Under the pieces are notes generated by a model, which saw nothing but the letters and a program-made list of their open reading frames with translations, had not been told where the DNA came from and made no database searches. Shown one piece after another: positions 31,591 through 41,237 of a DNA stretch of 64,000 bases. Every line of letters begins with the position of its first letter. The first letter of the stretch is position 1. The translations under genes were made by a program, and so were the position numbers. Origin of the DNA: JBBPZA01 sp963797015 (GTDB lineage Bacteria; Actinomycetota; Thermoleophilia; Solirubrobacterales; Solirubrobacteraceae); NCBI GenBank assembly GCA_963797015.1, contig CAWCNV010000010.1, positions 87,259 through 151,258 on the forward strand. The letters are read 5' to 3'.

Positions 31591-32282
31591 GCGCGGGCTG
31601 TCCCTTCGGCGTCTGCGACGGCGACGGCTGGGTCGTCGACGAGGCTACGAACACGGCGTCGCCGTGCCGCTGCCGCTCGCAGCGGATCAGCGTCAAGCGC
31701 GCACGCTCTCTGAGCGGCGTGATCCCCAGGCGCTACCGGGGCGTCTCCTTCGACCGGCCGCCGGTCACCTACATGGACGAGAAGGTCGTCTCCGCCGTCC
31801 GCCGCTACATCCGCAACCTCGACTCCAACCTCGAGCAGGGACGCGGGCTGTGCTTCGTAGGCGACGTCGGAACGGGCAAGACCACACTCGCGATGCTCGT
31901 CTCAAAGCACGCGCTGGAGGCCGGCCGGTCCGTGGCCATCTACTCGATGCCGCGGCTGCTCGCCGACATCCGCACCACCTACGACGAAGGCAGCGATCGC
32001 TCCTACGTCGACATGCTCGACCGCCTCGCCGCCGTCGACCTGCTCCACCTCGACGACGTCGGCGCGGAGCGGACGAGCGAGTGGGTGCTCGAGCAGCTCT
32101 ACGCGATCATCAACGCGCGCTACGAGGAGGGTCGCTCGCTGCTGGTGACGACCAACGTCGAGGATCGCGACGCGCTGCGCGCGCAGATCGGCGCGCGGAC
32201 CGTCTCGCGCCTGGTCGAGATGTGCGAGGACATCGGGCTGTTCGGCGCGGACCGCCGGATGGACGTGAGCACCGCCTCCTAG
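31587..32282 (+). CDS. DnaC/DnaI-like AAA+ ATPase, putative helicase loader
   Basis: A 231-residue ATPase of the DnaC/IstB type that would load DnaB. An N-terminal four-cysteine cluster (CPFGVC and CRC) looks like a zinc site and the segment IPRRYRGVSFDRPP follows. The AAA+ core has Walker A GDVGTGKTTLAM, Walker B DLLHLDDVGAE, sensor 1 LLVTTNVE and the arginine-finger region GARTVSRLVEMCEDIGL. The start is GTG 31587, overlapping the dnaB stop by GTGA, so both are coupled. Its position next to dnaB favours replication over a transposon role. Confidence 0.88.
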   Translation: MSAGCPFGVCDGDGWVVDEATNTASPCRCRSQRISVKRARSLSGVIPRRYRGVSFDRPPVTYMDEKVVSAVRRYIRNLDSNLEQGRGLCFVGDVGTGKTTLAMLVSKHALEAGRSVAIYSMPRLLADIRTTYDEGSDRSYVDMLDRLAAVDLLHLDDVGAERTSEWVLEQLYAIINARYEEGRSLLVTTNVEDRDALRAQIGARTVSRLVEMCEDIGLFGADRRMDVSTAS

Positions 32283-32285
32283 ACT
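32280..32285 (+). promoter_or_regulatory. Candidate -10 hexamer of purA
   Basis: TAGACT overlaps the stop codon of the loader gene and lies 10 bases before the purA ATG. purA has no Shine-Dalgarno. Confidence 0.3.
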
Positions 32286-32295
32286 CCCCTGCGCC

Positions 32296-33615
<1,320 letters not shown>

Positions 33616-33638
33616 TCTCGCGCCGATAACGGTCGGGA

Positions 33639-35711
33639 ATGCCGAGCGTCACGCCCGCAGCCCGAACGCTGCTCGCCGTCGCGTTGGTCGCGGTCGGAGT
33701 GATAGCCCTGCACGCCACCGGCGTCGGCGGCGCGAGCCTCGACGGCGTCGTCTACAACGGCGCCTACAACGTCGCCCTGGTCGCCGCCGCGCTGCTGTGC
33801 CTGCTGCGCGCGAGCCGCCGTCCCGGGCGCCTCGGCGAGCGCGTCGCCTGGCTGTCGATCGGCCTCGGGCTGGCGGCCTGGAGCGCGGCCGACATCGGCT
33901 GGTCGGTCCTGTATGGCGCGGACGGCTCGCCCACGTCGTTCAGCGTGGTCGACGTGGGCTACCTCCTCTACTACCTGCTGATCTTCGCCGGCCTCGGGCT
34001 GCTGATCCGCGAGCGGTCGGGCGACCTTCGCCCCAGCACGTGGCTGGACGGGATCGTCGAGGGCCTGGTCGTCGCCGCGCTCGCCGCCGCGCTGCTGGCC
34101 GGCCCGGTGCTGGACGACGGCACCGCCGGCGACGCGGGCCGCGTGGTCGTCAGCGTGGCCTACCCGATCCTCGACGTGCTGATGATCGGCTTCGTCGTCG
34201 CCGCCTTCGCCCTCTCGGGTTGGCGGCCCGGCAGGGCGTGGGCGCTGCTCGGCGCCGGCCTCGCCGTCGGCGCGCTGGCCGACGTGCTCTACCTGTACCT
34301 GGTCGCCGTCGGCGGCGGCGAAGGGCACCTGCTCGACGCTCTCTGGCCCGCGTCTGTCACGCTCATCGGGGCCGCCGCGTGGCAGCCTACGCGGCGCGCG
34401 ACGGCGAGGCCGGTCGGGGCCTGGACCGTCGCCGGCTTCCCGGCGCTGGCGGCGGCGGTGGCCGGCGGGCTGCTGTTCGTCGCGGCCAACGCCGCTCTCA
34501 ACCCCGTGGCGCGCGTGCTCGCGGCGGCAGCGCTCGCCGCGGCGCTGGCCCGCATGGCCCTGGCGCTCGCCGAGAACACGCGCATGCTCCATCACAGCCG
34601 GCGTGAGGCGCTCACCGACGGGCTCACGGGCCTCGGCAATCGCCGGAAGCTGATTCTCGATCTCGAGCGCGAGCTCTCCTCTCCCGAGGGCGACCACGTG
34701 CTCGCGCTGTTCGACCTCGACGGCTTCAAGCAGTACAACGACGCCTTCGGCCACCCGGCCGGCGACGTGCTGCTGGCGCGGCTCGGAGCCAGGCTGGGCG
34801 AAGCGGTGGCCCGCGGGGGTGAGGCCTACCGGATGGGCGGCGACGAGTTCTGCGCGCTGCTCCGCATTCCGCACCGGGCGGACCCCGCCCTTGCAGTCCA
34901 GGTCGCCGCGCGCGCCCTGAGCGAGCGCGGCGAGGGCTTCGCCGTCTCCAGCTCGTTCGGCTCGGTGGCGCTCGGCAAGGAGGCGACCGACGCGATCGGG
35001 GCGCTGCAGCTCGCCGACCGGCGCATGTACAGCCAGAAGGACAGCCGGCGCAGCTCCGCGCGCCGGCAGGCGCGCGACGTGCTTCTCAAGGCCCTCGACG
35101 AGCGCCGTCCCGAGCTCGCCGACCACGTGCGCGACGTCGCCGAGCTCGCCGTCGGCGTGGGCGCGCGCCTGGGCATGGCCGACCAGGCGCTGGAGGAGGT
35201 CGCGCGCGCCGCCGAGCTGCACGACGTGGGCAAGGTCGCCGTTCCCGACGCGATCCTCGACAAGCCGGGACCGCTCGAGGACGACGAGTGGGCCTTCGTG
35301 CGCCAGCACACGCTGATCGGCGAGCGCATCCTCGGCGCCGCACCGGCGCTGCGCGGCGCTGCGCAGATCGTGCGCTCGAGCCACGAGCGCTGGGACGGAA
35401 CCGGCTATCCCGACGGCCTCGCCGGTGAGGAGATCCCGCTCGGCGCGCGCATCGTCGCCGTGTGCGACGCGTTTGACGCGCTGACCTCCGGGCGGCCATA
35501 CCGCGCTGCGGTCGGCACGCCGGCCGCGCTCGAGCGGCTGCGCGCGGGGGCCGGCCCGCAGTTCGATCCGCGCGTGGTCGGAGCGCTGGAGGAGGAGCTG
35601 ACCTCGCGGGACGGCTACGCGCCGGGGAGCACGCGCTCCTCGCCACGGCGCAGCAGGCGCCTGCCGATGACGGTTGACGCCAGCAGCGCCGCGGCCGACA
35701 GAGCGATCTGA
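33639..35711 (+). CDS. Membrane GGDEF and HD-GYP domain protein (cyclic-di-GMP turnover)
   Basis: A 690-residue protein with about eight N-terminal membrane segments (residues 10-315), a diguanylate cyclase domain and an HD-GYP phosphodiesterase domain. GGDEF is intact (about residues 399-403, YRMGGDEFCALL). The usual inhibitory RxxD site upstream is not obvious. The phosphodiesterase core has HDVGKVAVPDAILDKPG (about 527) and the GYP motif in HERWDGTGYPDGL (about 589), so both making and breaking of cyclic-di-GMP are possible. The last 32 residues are low in complexity and their codons overlap the 3' end of the convergent gene by 97 bases. Confidence 0.92.
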   Translation: MPSVTPAARTLLAVALVAVGVIALHATGVGGASLDGVVYNGAYNVALVAAALLCLLRASRRPGRLGERVAWLSIGLGLAAWSAADIGWSVLYGADGSPTSFSVVDVGYLLYYLLIFAGLGLLIRERSGDLRPSTWLDGIVEGLVVAALAAALLAGPVLDDGTAGDAGRVVVSVAYPILDVLMIGFVVAAFALSGWRPGRAWALLGAGLAVGALADVLYLYLVAVGGGEGHLLDALWPASVTLIGAAAWQPTRRATARPVGAWTVAGFPALAAAVAGGLLFVAANAALNPVARVLAAAALAAALARMALALAENTRMLHHSRREALTDGLTGLGNRRKLILDLERELSSPEGDHVLALFDLDGFKQYNDAFGHPAGDVLLARLGARLGEAVARGGEAYRMGGDEFCALLRIPHRADPALAVQVAARALSERGEGFAVSSSFGSVALGKEATDAIGALQLADRRMYSQKDSRRSSARRQARDVLLKALDERRPELADHVRDVAELAVGVGARLGMADQALEEVARAAELHDVGKVAVPDAILDKPGPLEDDEWAFVRQHTLIGERILGAAPALRGAAQIVRSSHERWDGTGYPDGLAGEEIPLGARIVAVCDAFDALTSGRPYRAAVGTPAALERLRAGAGPQFDPRVVGALEEELTSRDGYAPGSTRSSPRRSRRLPMTVDASSAAADRAI

Positions 35712-36313
35712 ACGCTCAGCACGCCCTGCTCGGTCCAGTAGACGTCCTCGAGCTCGAGCAGCAGCGCCGACTCGTCGAGCGTCAGCGCGACGCCGAAGCC
35801 GTAGGGGATCGCGAGCCACTCCTCGAGCTCAGCGTCACGGGTGGCGATCGCGACTGCACCAGAGACGAACGCGATCGTGATGCCGGGGACGAAGTGATGC
35901 ACGTGTCGATCCCCGACCCGCAGGTCGCGGAACGGGCCGAACGTGCCCCGCGAGCGGATCGTCCACGTGCTGGCCCTGACCAGCGCGAGGCTGACCACGA
36001 ACGAGCCCAGTAGGTTGAGCAGCGCCGTCTCGCGCGGCGGCGAGGCGCGATAGCCCGCTACGGCGACCTCGACGGTCTGGCGCGTGGCCTCGGCGCCGGC
36101 GCCCAGCACGTCGGCGGTCTCGGCCGGCAGCGGCGCCGACCCGCGGCGCCAGACGCGCGCGAGCTCGGCGGCGAGCACCGCGCCCGTGGTCGAGCCGGCG
36201 AGTGCCGCGAGCGCGTACGTGCGCCGTCGCCGTCCGCGGCGCCGGGCGACCGTCACCGGCGAGGTCATGCGCCGCATGGCCAGGGTGCCTCTGCGCCCGA
36301 CCGTCACTGCCAT
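35615..36313 (-). CDS. Conserved integral membrane protein of unknown function
   Basis: A 232-residue protein starting at ATG 36313. After a basic N-terminus there are five or six membrane segments. A striking conserved-looking part is GDRHVHHFVPGITIAFVSG with a double His, followed by YGFGVALTLDESALLLELED, suggesting a functional site with His and acidic residues near the membrane. I cannot name the family. The start overlaps the end of the hexapeptide transferase gene by 10 bases, so it belongs to the same operon. Its 3' end overlaps the convergent GGDEF gene. Confidence 0.75.
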   Translation of the reverse strand: MAVTVGRRGTLAMRRMTSPVTVARRRGRRRRTYALAALAGSTTGAVLAAELARVWRRGSAPLPAETADVLGAGAEATRQTVEVAVAGYRASPPRETALLNLLGSFVVSLALVRASTWTIRSRGTFGPFRDLRVGDRHVHHFVPGITIAFVSGAVAIATRDAELEEWLAIPYGFGVALTLDESALLLELEDVYWTEQGVLSVQIALSAAALLASTVIGRRLLRRGEERVLPGA

Positions 36314-37014
36314 CGCTCGAGCAGGTCCTCGTCGCCGACATCGCGCACGACCCGCGCGGGCACCCCCATGACCACCGCCCGCGGTGGCACGTCCTTGGTC
36401 ACCAGCGCGCCGGCGGCGACGAACGCCTCTTCGCCGATCTCGACTCCCGGCACGAGCACGGTGCCGCCGCCCACCCGGCACGCGCGGCGCAGCTGCGCGC
36501 CCACGAGCTCCTGCCCGCGCGGGTGACGGCCCATCGCGTCGTCGTTGGTGGTCGTCGCGCCGGGGCCTACGAACACGTCGTCCTCGACCACGCTCCCGGC
36601 GGTGATGTAGACCAGCGTCTGGATACGGACGCGGGCGCCGACGACGACGTCGTTGTCCACGCTGCTGCCGTGGCCGACCACCGTCCCGGCGCCCAAGACC
36701 GCGCGCTCGCGCACCTGTGCGTGATCCCCGACGACCGCGCCCTCGCCGATGCGCGCGCCGGCGTACACCACCGCGCCGGCGCACACGGCGGCGCCGTGCT
36801 CGATCTCGAGCGCCGGCGGCGCCGCCCGGCTGGCCTGCGAGGAGGGACCGAGCCGCGGGCCCTTGCCCAGCACCGCGCCGTCCTCGACGCGCGCGCCGTC
36901 CGCGATCACCGTCCCGGGGTGGACCACGACGTGGGCGCCGAAGCGGACGTCCTCGCCGATCCGCACACCCTCGCCGAGCACCAGCCCGACGGCCGACTCA
37001 GCGCTGTGCAGCAT
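36304..37014 (-). CDS. Hexapeptide-repeat acyltransferase (WbpD-like)
   Basis: A 236-residue left-handed beta-helix protein. Repeats of the hexapeptide type run through most of it (for example GEGVRIGEDVRFGAHVVVHP, VGGGTVLVPGVEIGEEAFVA), ending with ALVTKDVPPRAVVMGVPARV. Such enzymes acetylate nucleotide sugars. The two upstream genes (oxidoreductase and WecB-type epimerase) suggest N-acetylation of a UDP-aminosugar, as in WbpD of the UDP-ManNAc3NAcA pathway. The insert after the fourth strand (GPRLGPSSQASRAAPPALE) is not a repeat. It overlaps the oxidoreductase stop by 17 bases. Confidence 0.88.
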   Translation of the reverse strand: MLHSAESAVGLVLGEGVRIGEDVRFGAHVVVHPGTVIADGARVEDGAVLGKGPRLGPSSQASRAAPPALEIEHGAAVCAGAVVYAGARIGEGAVVGDHAQVRERAVLGAGTVVGHGSSVDNDVVVGARVRIQTLVYITAGSVVEDDVFVGPGATTTNDDAMGRHPRGQELVGAQLRRACRVGGGTVLVPGVEIGEEAFVAAGALVTKDVPPRAVVMGVPARVVRDVGDEDLLERWQ

Positions 37015-38020
37015 GCGACGCGGCTCCCCGCGCGCTGTCGTCGAGCGACTGCTGCAGGCGCTCCAGCACCGCGACCACCCGCACCCCGCTGGCGCCGTCG
37101 GTGCGCGGCGTGGCCCCCTCGCGCACGCAGGCCAGGAAGTGCTCGCACTCGAGCCGCAGCGGCTCGACGTTGGGCACGTGCGGGCTCCAGACGTCGCCCG
37201 AGCGCATGATGTACTCGCCCCAGTTGCGGGCGTCCTCGTCGAAGCCCTTGTCGTAGACCGTCACCTTGCGCTCGATCTCCATGTCGTCGAAGGTCGCCAT
37301 ACGCCGCGAGCCAACGACGGTGAAGCGCCGCTCCTTGTGCGGGTCGAGCCACGAGAGATGCAGGTGTGCCGCGAGACCCGACGGGAAGCGCAGGAAGCAG
37401 AACACGACGTCCTCGACTCCCGCCCGCATGTAGCACTCCCCGTGCGCGGCGACCTCGTCGGGCTCCTCGCCCGCGAGCAGGAGGGCGACCGCGACGTCGT
37501 GGGCACCGAGGCTCCAGAGCGCGTTCTCGTCGGCGCGCAGCTTGCCGAGGTTGAGACGGTTCGAATAGATGTAGTGCAGGTCCCCGAGCTCGCCCGAGCC
37601 GGCGATCGCCTTGAGGCGCTCGACGCCCGGGTGGTACTCGAGCAGATGCCCGACCATCAGCACCCGATCCGCTTCCCGCGCCGCGGCGGCCACGCGCCTG
37701 GCCTCCTCGGTGGACTGCGCGAGCGGCTTCTCGACCAGGCAGTGCTTGCCGGCCTCCAGAGCACGGGCGGCGATCGCGGAATGGGTCGGCACCGGCGTGG
37801 CGACGACGACCGCGTCGAGCTCGGGGTCGGCGAGCAGCTCGTCGACGTCCGCCGTCAGGCGGGTACCGGGCAGGCGCGCGCCGGCGCGCTCGCGGGCGCG
37901 CTCGTCCGCGTCGCACGCCCACGCGAGCTCGCAGCCGGGCAGGACGGCGAAGTTGCGGGCCAGGTTCGGGCCCCAGTACCCGAGGCCGACGACGCCGACC
38001 CGCACGGTCGGGCTCGTCAT
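36998..38020 (-). CDS. Gfo/Idh/MocA family oxidoreductase (WbpB/WlbA-like)
   Basis: A 340-residue NAD(P)-dependent sugar dehydrogenase. The Rossmann motif is VGVVGLGYWGPNLARNF, followed by CDADERARERAG, and the catalytic Lys region is CLVEKPLAQSTEEA. The C-terminal domain holds HLLEYHPGVERLK and WSLGAHDVAVALLLAG with the conserved His. WlbA/WbpB oxidises UDP-GlcNAc uronic acid at C3, which fits the neighbouring acetyltransferase and epimerase. ATG 38020 is the start; a longer frame runs into a structured repeat. That repeat (38029-38203) separates it from the epimerase gene. Confidence 0.9.
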   Translation of the reverse strand: MTSPTVRVGVVGLGYWGPNLARNFAVLPGCELAWACDADERARERAGARLPGTRLTADVDELLADPELDAVVVATPVPTHSAIAARALEAGKHCLVEKPLAQSTEEARRVAAAAREADRVLMVGHLLEYHPGVERLKAIAGSGELGDLHYIYSNRLNLGKLRADENALWSLGAHDVAVALLLAGEEPDEVAAHGECYMRAGVEDVVFCFLRFPSGLAAHLHLSWLDPHKERRFTVVGSRRMATFDDMEIERKVTVYDKGFDEDARNWGEYIMRSGDVWSPHVPNVEPLRLECEHFLACVREGATPRTDGASGVRVVAVLERLQQSLDDSARGAASHAAQR

Positions 38021-38028
38021 CGCGGCGA

Positions 38029-38203
38029 TTCTAGGAGTCTGCGTCAAGACAGGCGGCCCGACCAGCGGCGGCCAGCCGTGGATGCCGGGCGCCGCACGCA
38101 AGCGGAGCAATGGCAGCGCCATTGCGAGCATTGCGGGTGGCGAGCCGGCGCCGCGGATGGCCGGCGATGGGCGTGCCGAACGTCTTGACGCAGGCTCTTA
38201 GGA
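38029..38203. repeat. Structured intergenic repeat, copy B, inside a long-range stem
   Basis: Positions 38029-38050 pair with 38182-38203 over 22 positions: 19 are Watson-Crick and three are wobble-type. Inside are a 12-position stem (38090-38101 with 38131-38142) and a perfect 8-bp apical hairpin (38107-38114 with 38118-38125, loop AGC). The inner part matches copy A at 12309-12389. The long stem includes the stop codon of the epimerase gene and lies just before the start of the oxidoreductase gene, so it may act in the shared mRNA or be a REP-like element. Confidence 0.6.
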
Positions 38204-39313
38204 GTCGGGGTGGTCGGGCCGCGGCGGCGAGGGGTCGGCGGCCGAGGGGAAGTGGTCGGCCAGTGCGGCCACCACCCGCTCCGCCGCGTGGCCATCGCCG
38301 TAGAGCGGCGGGCGGCTCTGCGGCGGCGGGGTGGACAGGGCGCGCAGCGCGGCGCCGGCGTCGAGGTCGACGAGCGTGTTCCAGCCGGCCGCGACGGTCT
38401 CGGTCCATTCCGTGCGGTCGCGGAGCGTGAGGCACGGCACGCCGGCGAGGTAGGCCTCCTTCTGGACGCCGCCGGAATCGGTGAGCACGGCACGCGCGCC
38501 CAGCAGCAGAGCGGTGAAGTCCAGGTAGCCCAGCGGCGGCGCGAGCGTCAGGCCGTCGAGGCGCTCGAGCTCGCCGATCGCTCCCGCCGCCTCGAGCCGC
38601 GCGCGCGTCCGGGGATGCAGCGGGAGCACCGCGGGCGCGGGCAACGCCCCCAGTAGGGCGACGAGCGCCTGGAGCCGGGCGCGGTCGTCGACGTTGCCGG
38701 CGCGATGGGCGGTCACGAGCACGTACTCGCCGGCGCGCACGCCGAAGCGCTCGAGCGCGTCGCTGCGCTCGCGCGCGACCGGCGCGAACCGGCGCGCGAC
38801 GTCGACCATCACGTCGCCGACCACCTCGACCGCGCCGCCGACCCCCTCGCGGCGCAGATTCCCGGCCGCGGCCTCCGACGAGCACAGCAGCAGCTGCGCG
38901 GTGTGGTCGGTGAGCACGCGGTTGAGCTCCTCGGGCATCGCGCGGTCGTAGGAGCGCATCCCGGCTTCGACGTGCGCCACGGGCACTCTCCGCTGGGCGG
39001 CCGCGAGCGCACCGGCGAGCGTCGAGTTGGTGTCGCCGTAGACCATCACGGCGGCGGGCTCGATCGAGCCGAGCCGCGCCTCGAGCGCGGCGAGCATGCG
39101 CGCGGTCTGCGAGCTGTTGGAGCCGCCCGCGATGCCGAGCTCGATGTCGGGAGCGGGCACGCCCAGCTCGCGCACGAAGATCGCGGAGAGCTCGTCGTCG
39201 TGGTGCTGGCCGGTGTGCAGCAGCAGCTCCTCGTGGACGGCGCGCAACGGGCCCGAGACCGCGGCCGCCTTCACGAACTGCGGCCGGTTCCCCACGACGG
39301 TGAGGATCCGCAC
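38198..39313 (-). CDS. wecB: UDP-N-acetylglucosamine 2-epimerase family protein
   Basis: A 371-residue GT-B-fold enzyme that interconverts UDP-GlcNAc and UDP-ManNAc, or acts on the related diacetamido sugar (WbpI). Motifs are TVVGNRPQFVKAAAVSGPL, HTGQHHDDELSAIFVRELG, VYGDTNSTLAGALAA, HVEAGMRSYDRAMPEELNR and LTDSGGVQKEAYLAGVPCLT. GTG 39313 is the start and lies 4 bases after the aminotransferase stop. The operon context with an acetyltransferase and WlbA-like oxidoreductase favours a diacetamido uronic acid for surface polysaccharide. Confidence 0.92.
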   Translation of the reverse strand: MRILTVVGNRPQFVKAAAVSGPLRAVHEELLLHTGQHHDDELSAIFVRELGVPAPDIELGIAGGSNSSQTARMLAALEARLGSIEPAAVMVYGDTNSTLAGALAAAQRRVPVAHVEAGMRSYDRAMPEELNRVLTDHTAQLLLCSSEAAAGNLRREGVGGAVEVVGDVMVDVARRFAPVARERSDALERFGVRAGEYVLVTAHRAGNVDDRARLQALVALLGALPAPAVLPLHPRTRARLEAAGAIGELERLDGLTLAPPLGYLDFTALLLGARAVLTDSGGVQKEAYLAGVPCLTLRDRTEWTETVAAGWNTLVDLDAGAALRALSTPPPQSRPPLYGDGHAAERVVAALADHFPSAADPSPPRPDHPDS

Positions 39314-39317
39314 GGTG

Positions 39318-40100
39318 TCAGGTGACCGCCGACAGCTCGGCGTCGATGCGCTCGCGCAGCAGGCGCGCCGCCTCGCCCGTGCGCGGGCCGCCGGTGGGCA
39401 GCTCGCAATCGTCAATGCCGCCCACGGACTGGACCTCACGAACGGTGGAGGCGAGGAAGGCTTCCTCGGCACCGCCCAGGTCGTCCAGCGTGGAGGGCGC
39501 CTCGCGCGCGCCGGTCAGCTCGATGACGCGCGCGCGGGTGATCGACGCGAGGATGTGGTCGTCGAGCGGCGGCGTGAGCAGCTCGCCGTCGCGGACCCAG
39601 AAGAACGACGACGTCGGCGCCTCGAGCACGCGCCCGTGGGGGGTCACGAGCAGCGCCTCGTCGAACCCGCGCTCGGTCGCCAGGCGTGTGGCGAGCATGT
39701 TGGCGGCGTAGGAGAGCGACTTCACGCCGTCGAGGATGCGCGTCGGCGCGTAGGTCACCGTGCCCAGGCGCACTACCGGGGCCGTCGCGGGCAGCGGCTC
39801 GAGCAGCGCGAGACGGCGGCCGCCGCGGGTCGCGAGGACGCGCAGGAGCCCGTCGTGCCCGGGCTCGGCCGCGAGCAACACCTCGACGTCGGCGCGCACC
39901 AGCGAGACGTCGAGCGGCAGGCGCAGGTTGTCCGCAGAGCGCTCGAGCCGCTCGAGGTGCTCCTCGATCGCGAACGGCCGGCCGCCGTAGCAGCGCACGA
40001 CCTCGAACACGCCGTCACCGCGCAGCAACCCTTCGTCGGTCGCGGGGATGCGCGCCTGCTCGGCGGGCATGACGGCGCCGTCGAGGCAGGCGAGGGCCAT
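39318..40100 (-). CDS. Class IV aminotransferase (BCAT / D-amino acid / ADC lyase family)
   Basis: A 260-residue PLP enzyme of fold type IV. The N-terminal RIPATDEGLLRGDGVFEVVR, the PLP-binding lysine in GVKSLSYAANMLATRLA (K127) and the phosphate region EAPTSSFFWVRDGELLTPP are intact. Residues that separate branched-chain aminotransferase, D-alanine aminotransferase and aminodeoxychorismate lyase are not decisive by eye, so the reaction is open. ATG 40100 is chosen because GGAAGG lies nine bases upstream; ATG 40109 is adjacent to that site. The gene is divergent from the M15-like gene. Confidence 0.88.
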   Translation of the reverse strand: MALACLDGAVMPAEQARIPATDEGLLRGDGVFEVVRCYGGRPFAIEEHLERLERSADNLRLPLDVSLVRADVEVLLAAEPGHDGLLRVLATRGGRRLALLEPLPATAPVVRLGTVTYAPTRILDGVKSLSYAANMLATRLATERGFDEALLVTPHGRVLEAPTSSFFWVRDGELLTPPLDDHILASITRARVIELTGAREAPSTLDDLGGAEEAFLASTVREVQSVGGIDDCELPTGGPRTGEAARLLRERIDAELSAVT

Positions 40101-40121
40101 GACCGGCATCCTTCCATACAG

Positions 40122-40727
40122 ATGCGTCCCCTCTCGCGCAGGCTCGCGGCCGCGGCCCTCCTGCTCGCCGCGCTCGCCGTGCCCTTCGACGCCGCCGCCC
40201 GCCAGGTCAATCCGGCGGACAAGCTCACGGGCCACCGGGCCGATCGCCTGCGGTCCGACCCGGCGCGCGGCTGCACGCATGCCGTCCAGCCCGGGGCGTT
40301 CGTCCTTCTGGCGTGGCTGCTCACCACCCAACCCGCGGGCCAGTCGTGGGGCATAGAGGAGTGCCGCCGCGTGCGCGGGGGACGCAGCTGGAGCCTGCAC
40401 GCCGAGGGTCGCGCCGTCGACTGGCGCCTGGACGTGGACGTCCCCGCCGAGAAGCGCACCGCCGACCGGCTCGTCTCGCTCCTCCTACGGCGCGATCGCG
40501 CCGGGACCCGTAACGCGCTTGCCCGGCGCATGGGTCTGCAGGAGGTCATCTGGAACTGCCGCATCTGGACCGCGGCCAACCCGCGTCTGAGGCCCTACGG
40601 CCCGTGCTCGAGGCCCGGCGTGGATCGCACGACCGCCCACCGCAACCACGTGCACCTGGGGCTCAACTGGCGCGGAGCGCAGCTGAAGACGACCTTCTGG
40701 CGCTACGGCTGGTCGCCGCCTCGCTGA
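40122..40727 (+). CDS. Secreted M15-like peptidase or extensin-like protein
   Basis: A 201-residue exported protein with a signal peptide (LAAAALLLAALAVPFDAAA). SLHAEGRAVDWRLDV holds His93 and Asp100, and HRNHVHLGL holds His176 and His178, the zinc-ligand pattern of M15/VanY-type D,D-peptidases and Hedgehog-fold proteins. Conserved cysteines (about 51, 81 and others) suggest disulfides. It may trim peptidoglycan peptides. The start ATG 40122 is 21 bases from the divergent aminotransferase start. Its 3' end overlaps the convergent SnoaL-like gene by 25 bases. Confidence 0.82.
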   Translation: MRPLSRRLAAAALLLAALAVPFDAAARQVNPADKLTGHRADRLRSDPARGCTHAVQPGAFVLLAWLLTTQPAGQSWGIEECRRVRGGRSWSLHAEGRAVDWRLDVDVPAEKRTADRLVSLLLRRDRAGTRNALARRMGLQEVIWNCRIWTAANPRLRPYGPCSRPGVDRTTAHRNHVHLGLNWRGAQLKTTFWRYGWSPPR

Positions 40728-41125
40728 TCGGCCATTCCCGCCACCTCCAGCGCCTCCGCTCTGCTGGGATACAGATGGAAGCGCACCGCCTTCCCGTCGC
40801 GGATCGTGAACAGGTAGGCGATCGGCATCTGCACCTCGACGCCGCTGCCCTTCCCGCGGCCGAACTGCTGCGCGCTGACGATCACGTCGTCGCCCACCGC
40901 GGTGAAGTCGTCGTTGACCTCGATGCGGAACGTCTCCCAAGCCTCGAGCCACTGCCCGACCCACTCCAGGTAGCCCTCGCGACCACGGAAGCGCCCGGCA
41001 TTGGCGAGGCTCCGCGACGCGAAGATCTCGACGTCGGGAGAGAGCATCTCGAGCACGACCTCGCCATCGCCGCGGTTGAACGCCTCTACGGCGCGCCGGG
41101 CGAACTCGATGTTGTCCTCGGCCAT
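40703..41125 (-). CDS. SnoaL-like (NTF2-fold) protein
   Basis: A 140-residue single-domain protein of the NTF2 superfamily. It shows NIEFARRAVEAFNRGDGEVV, MLSPDVEIFAS, REGYLEWVGQWLEAWETFRI and a C-terminal strand VRFHLYPSRAEALEVAG, the usual pattern of SnoaL-like proteins. Such proteins can be small isomerases or ligand-binding partners; no catalytic pair is evident. It starts at ATG 41125, sixteen bases from tRNA-Lys. A more distant relative lies at 63483-63881. Confidence 0.82.
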   Translation of the reverse strand: MAEDNIEFARRAVEAFNRGDGEVVLEMLSPDVEIFASRSLANAGRFRGREGYLEWVGQWLEAWETFRIEVNDDFTAVGDDVIVSAQQFGRGKGSGVEVQMPIAYLFTIRDGKAVRFHLYPSRAEALEVAGMADQRGGDQP

Positions 41126-41140
41126 CGCGCGACCTCCCGA

Positions 41141-41213
<73 letters not shown>

Positions 41214-41237
41214 GGTTGCGGCCGATCATGGTAGCCG

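Noticed and set aside
30165..32282. A fused DnaB-DnaC protein of 705 residues
   Set aside because: The fusion arises because the extra base in dnaB puts the reading frame into that of the loader gene; the family sequence shows two proteins with a GTGA overlap.
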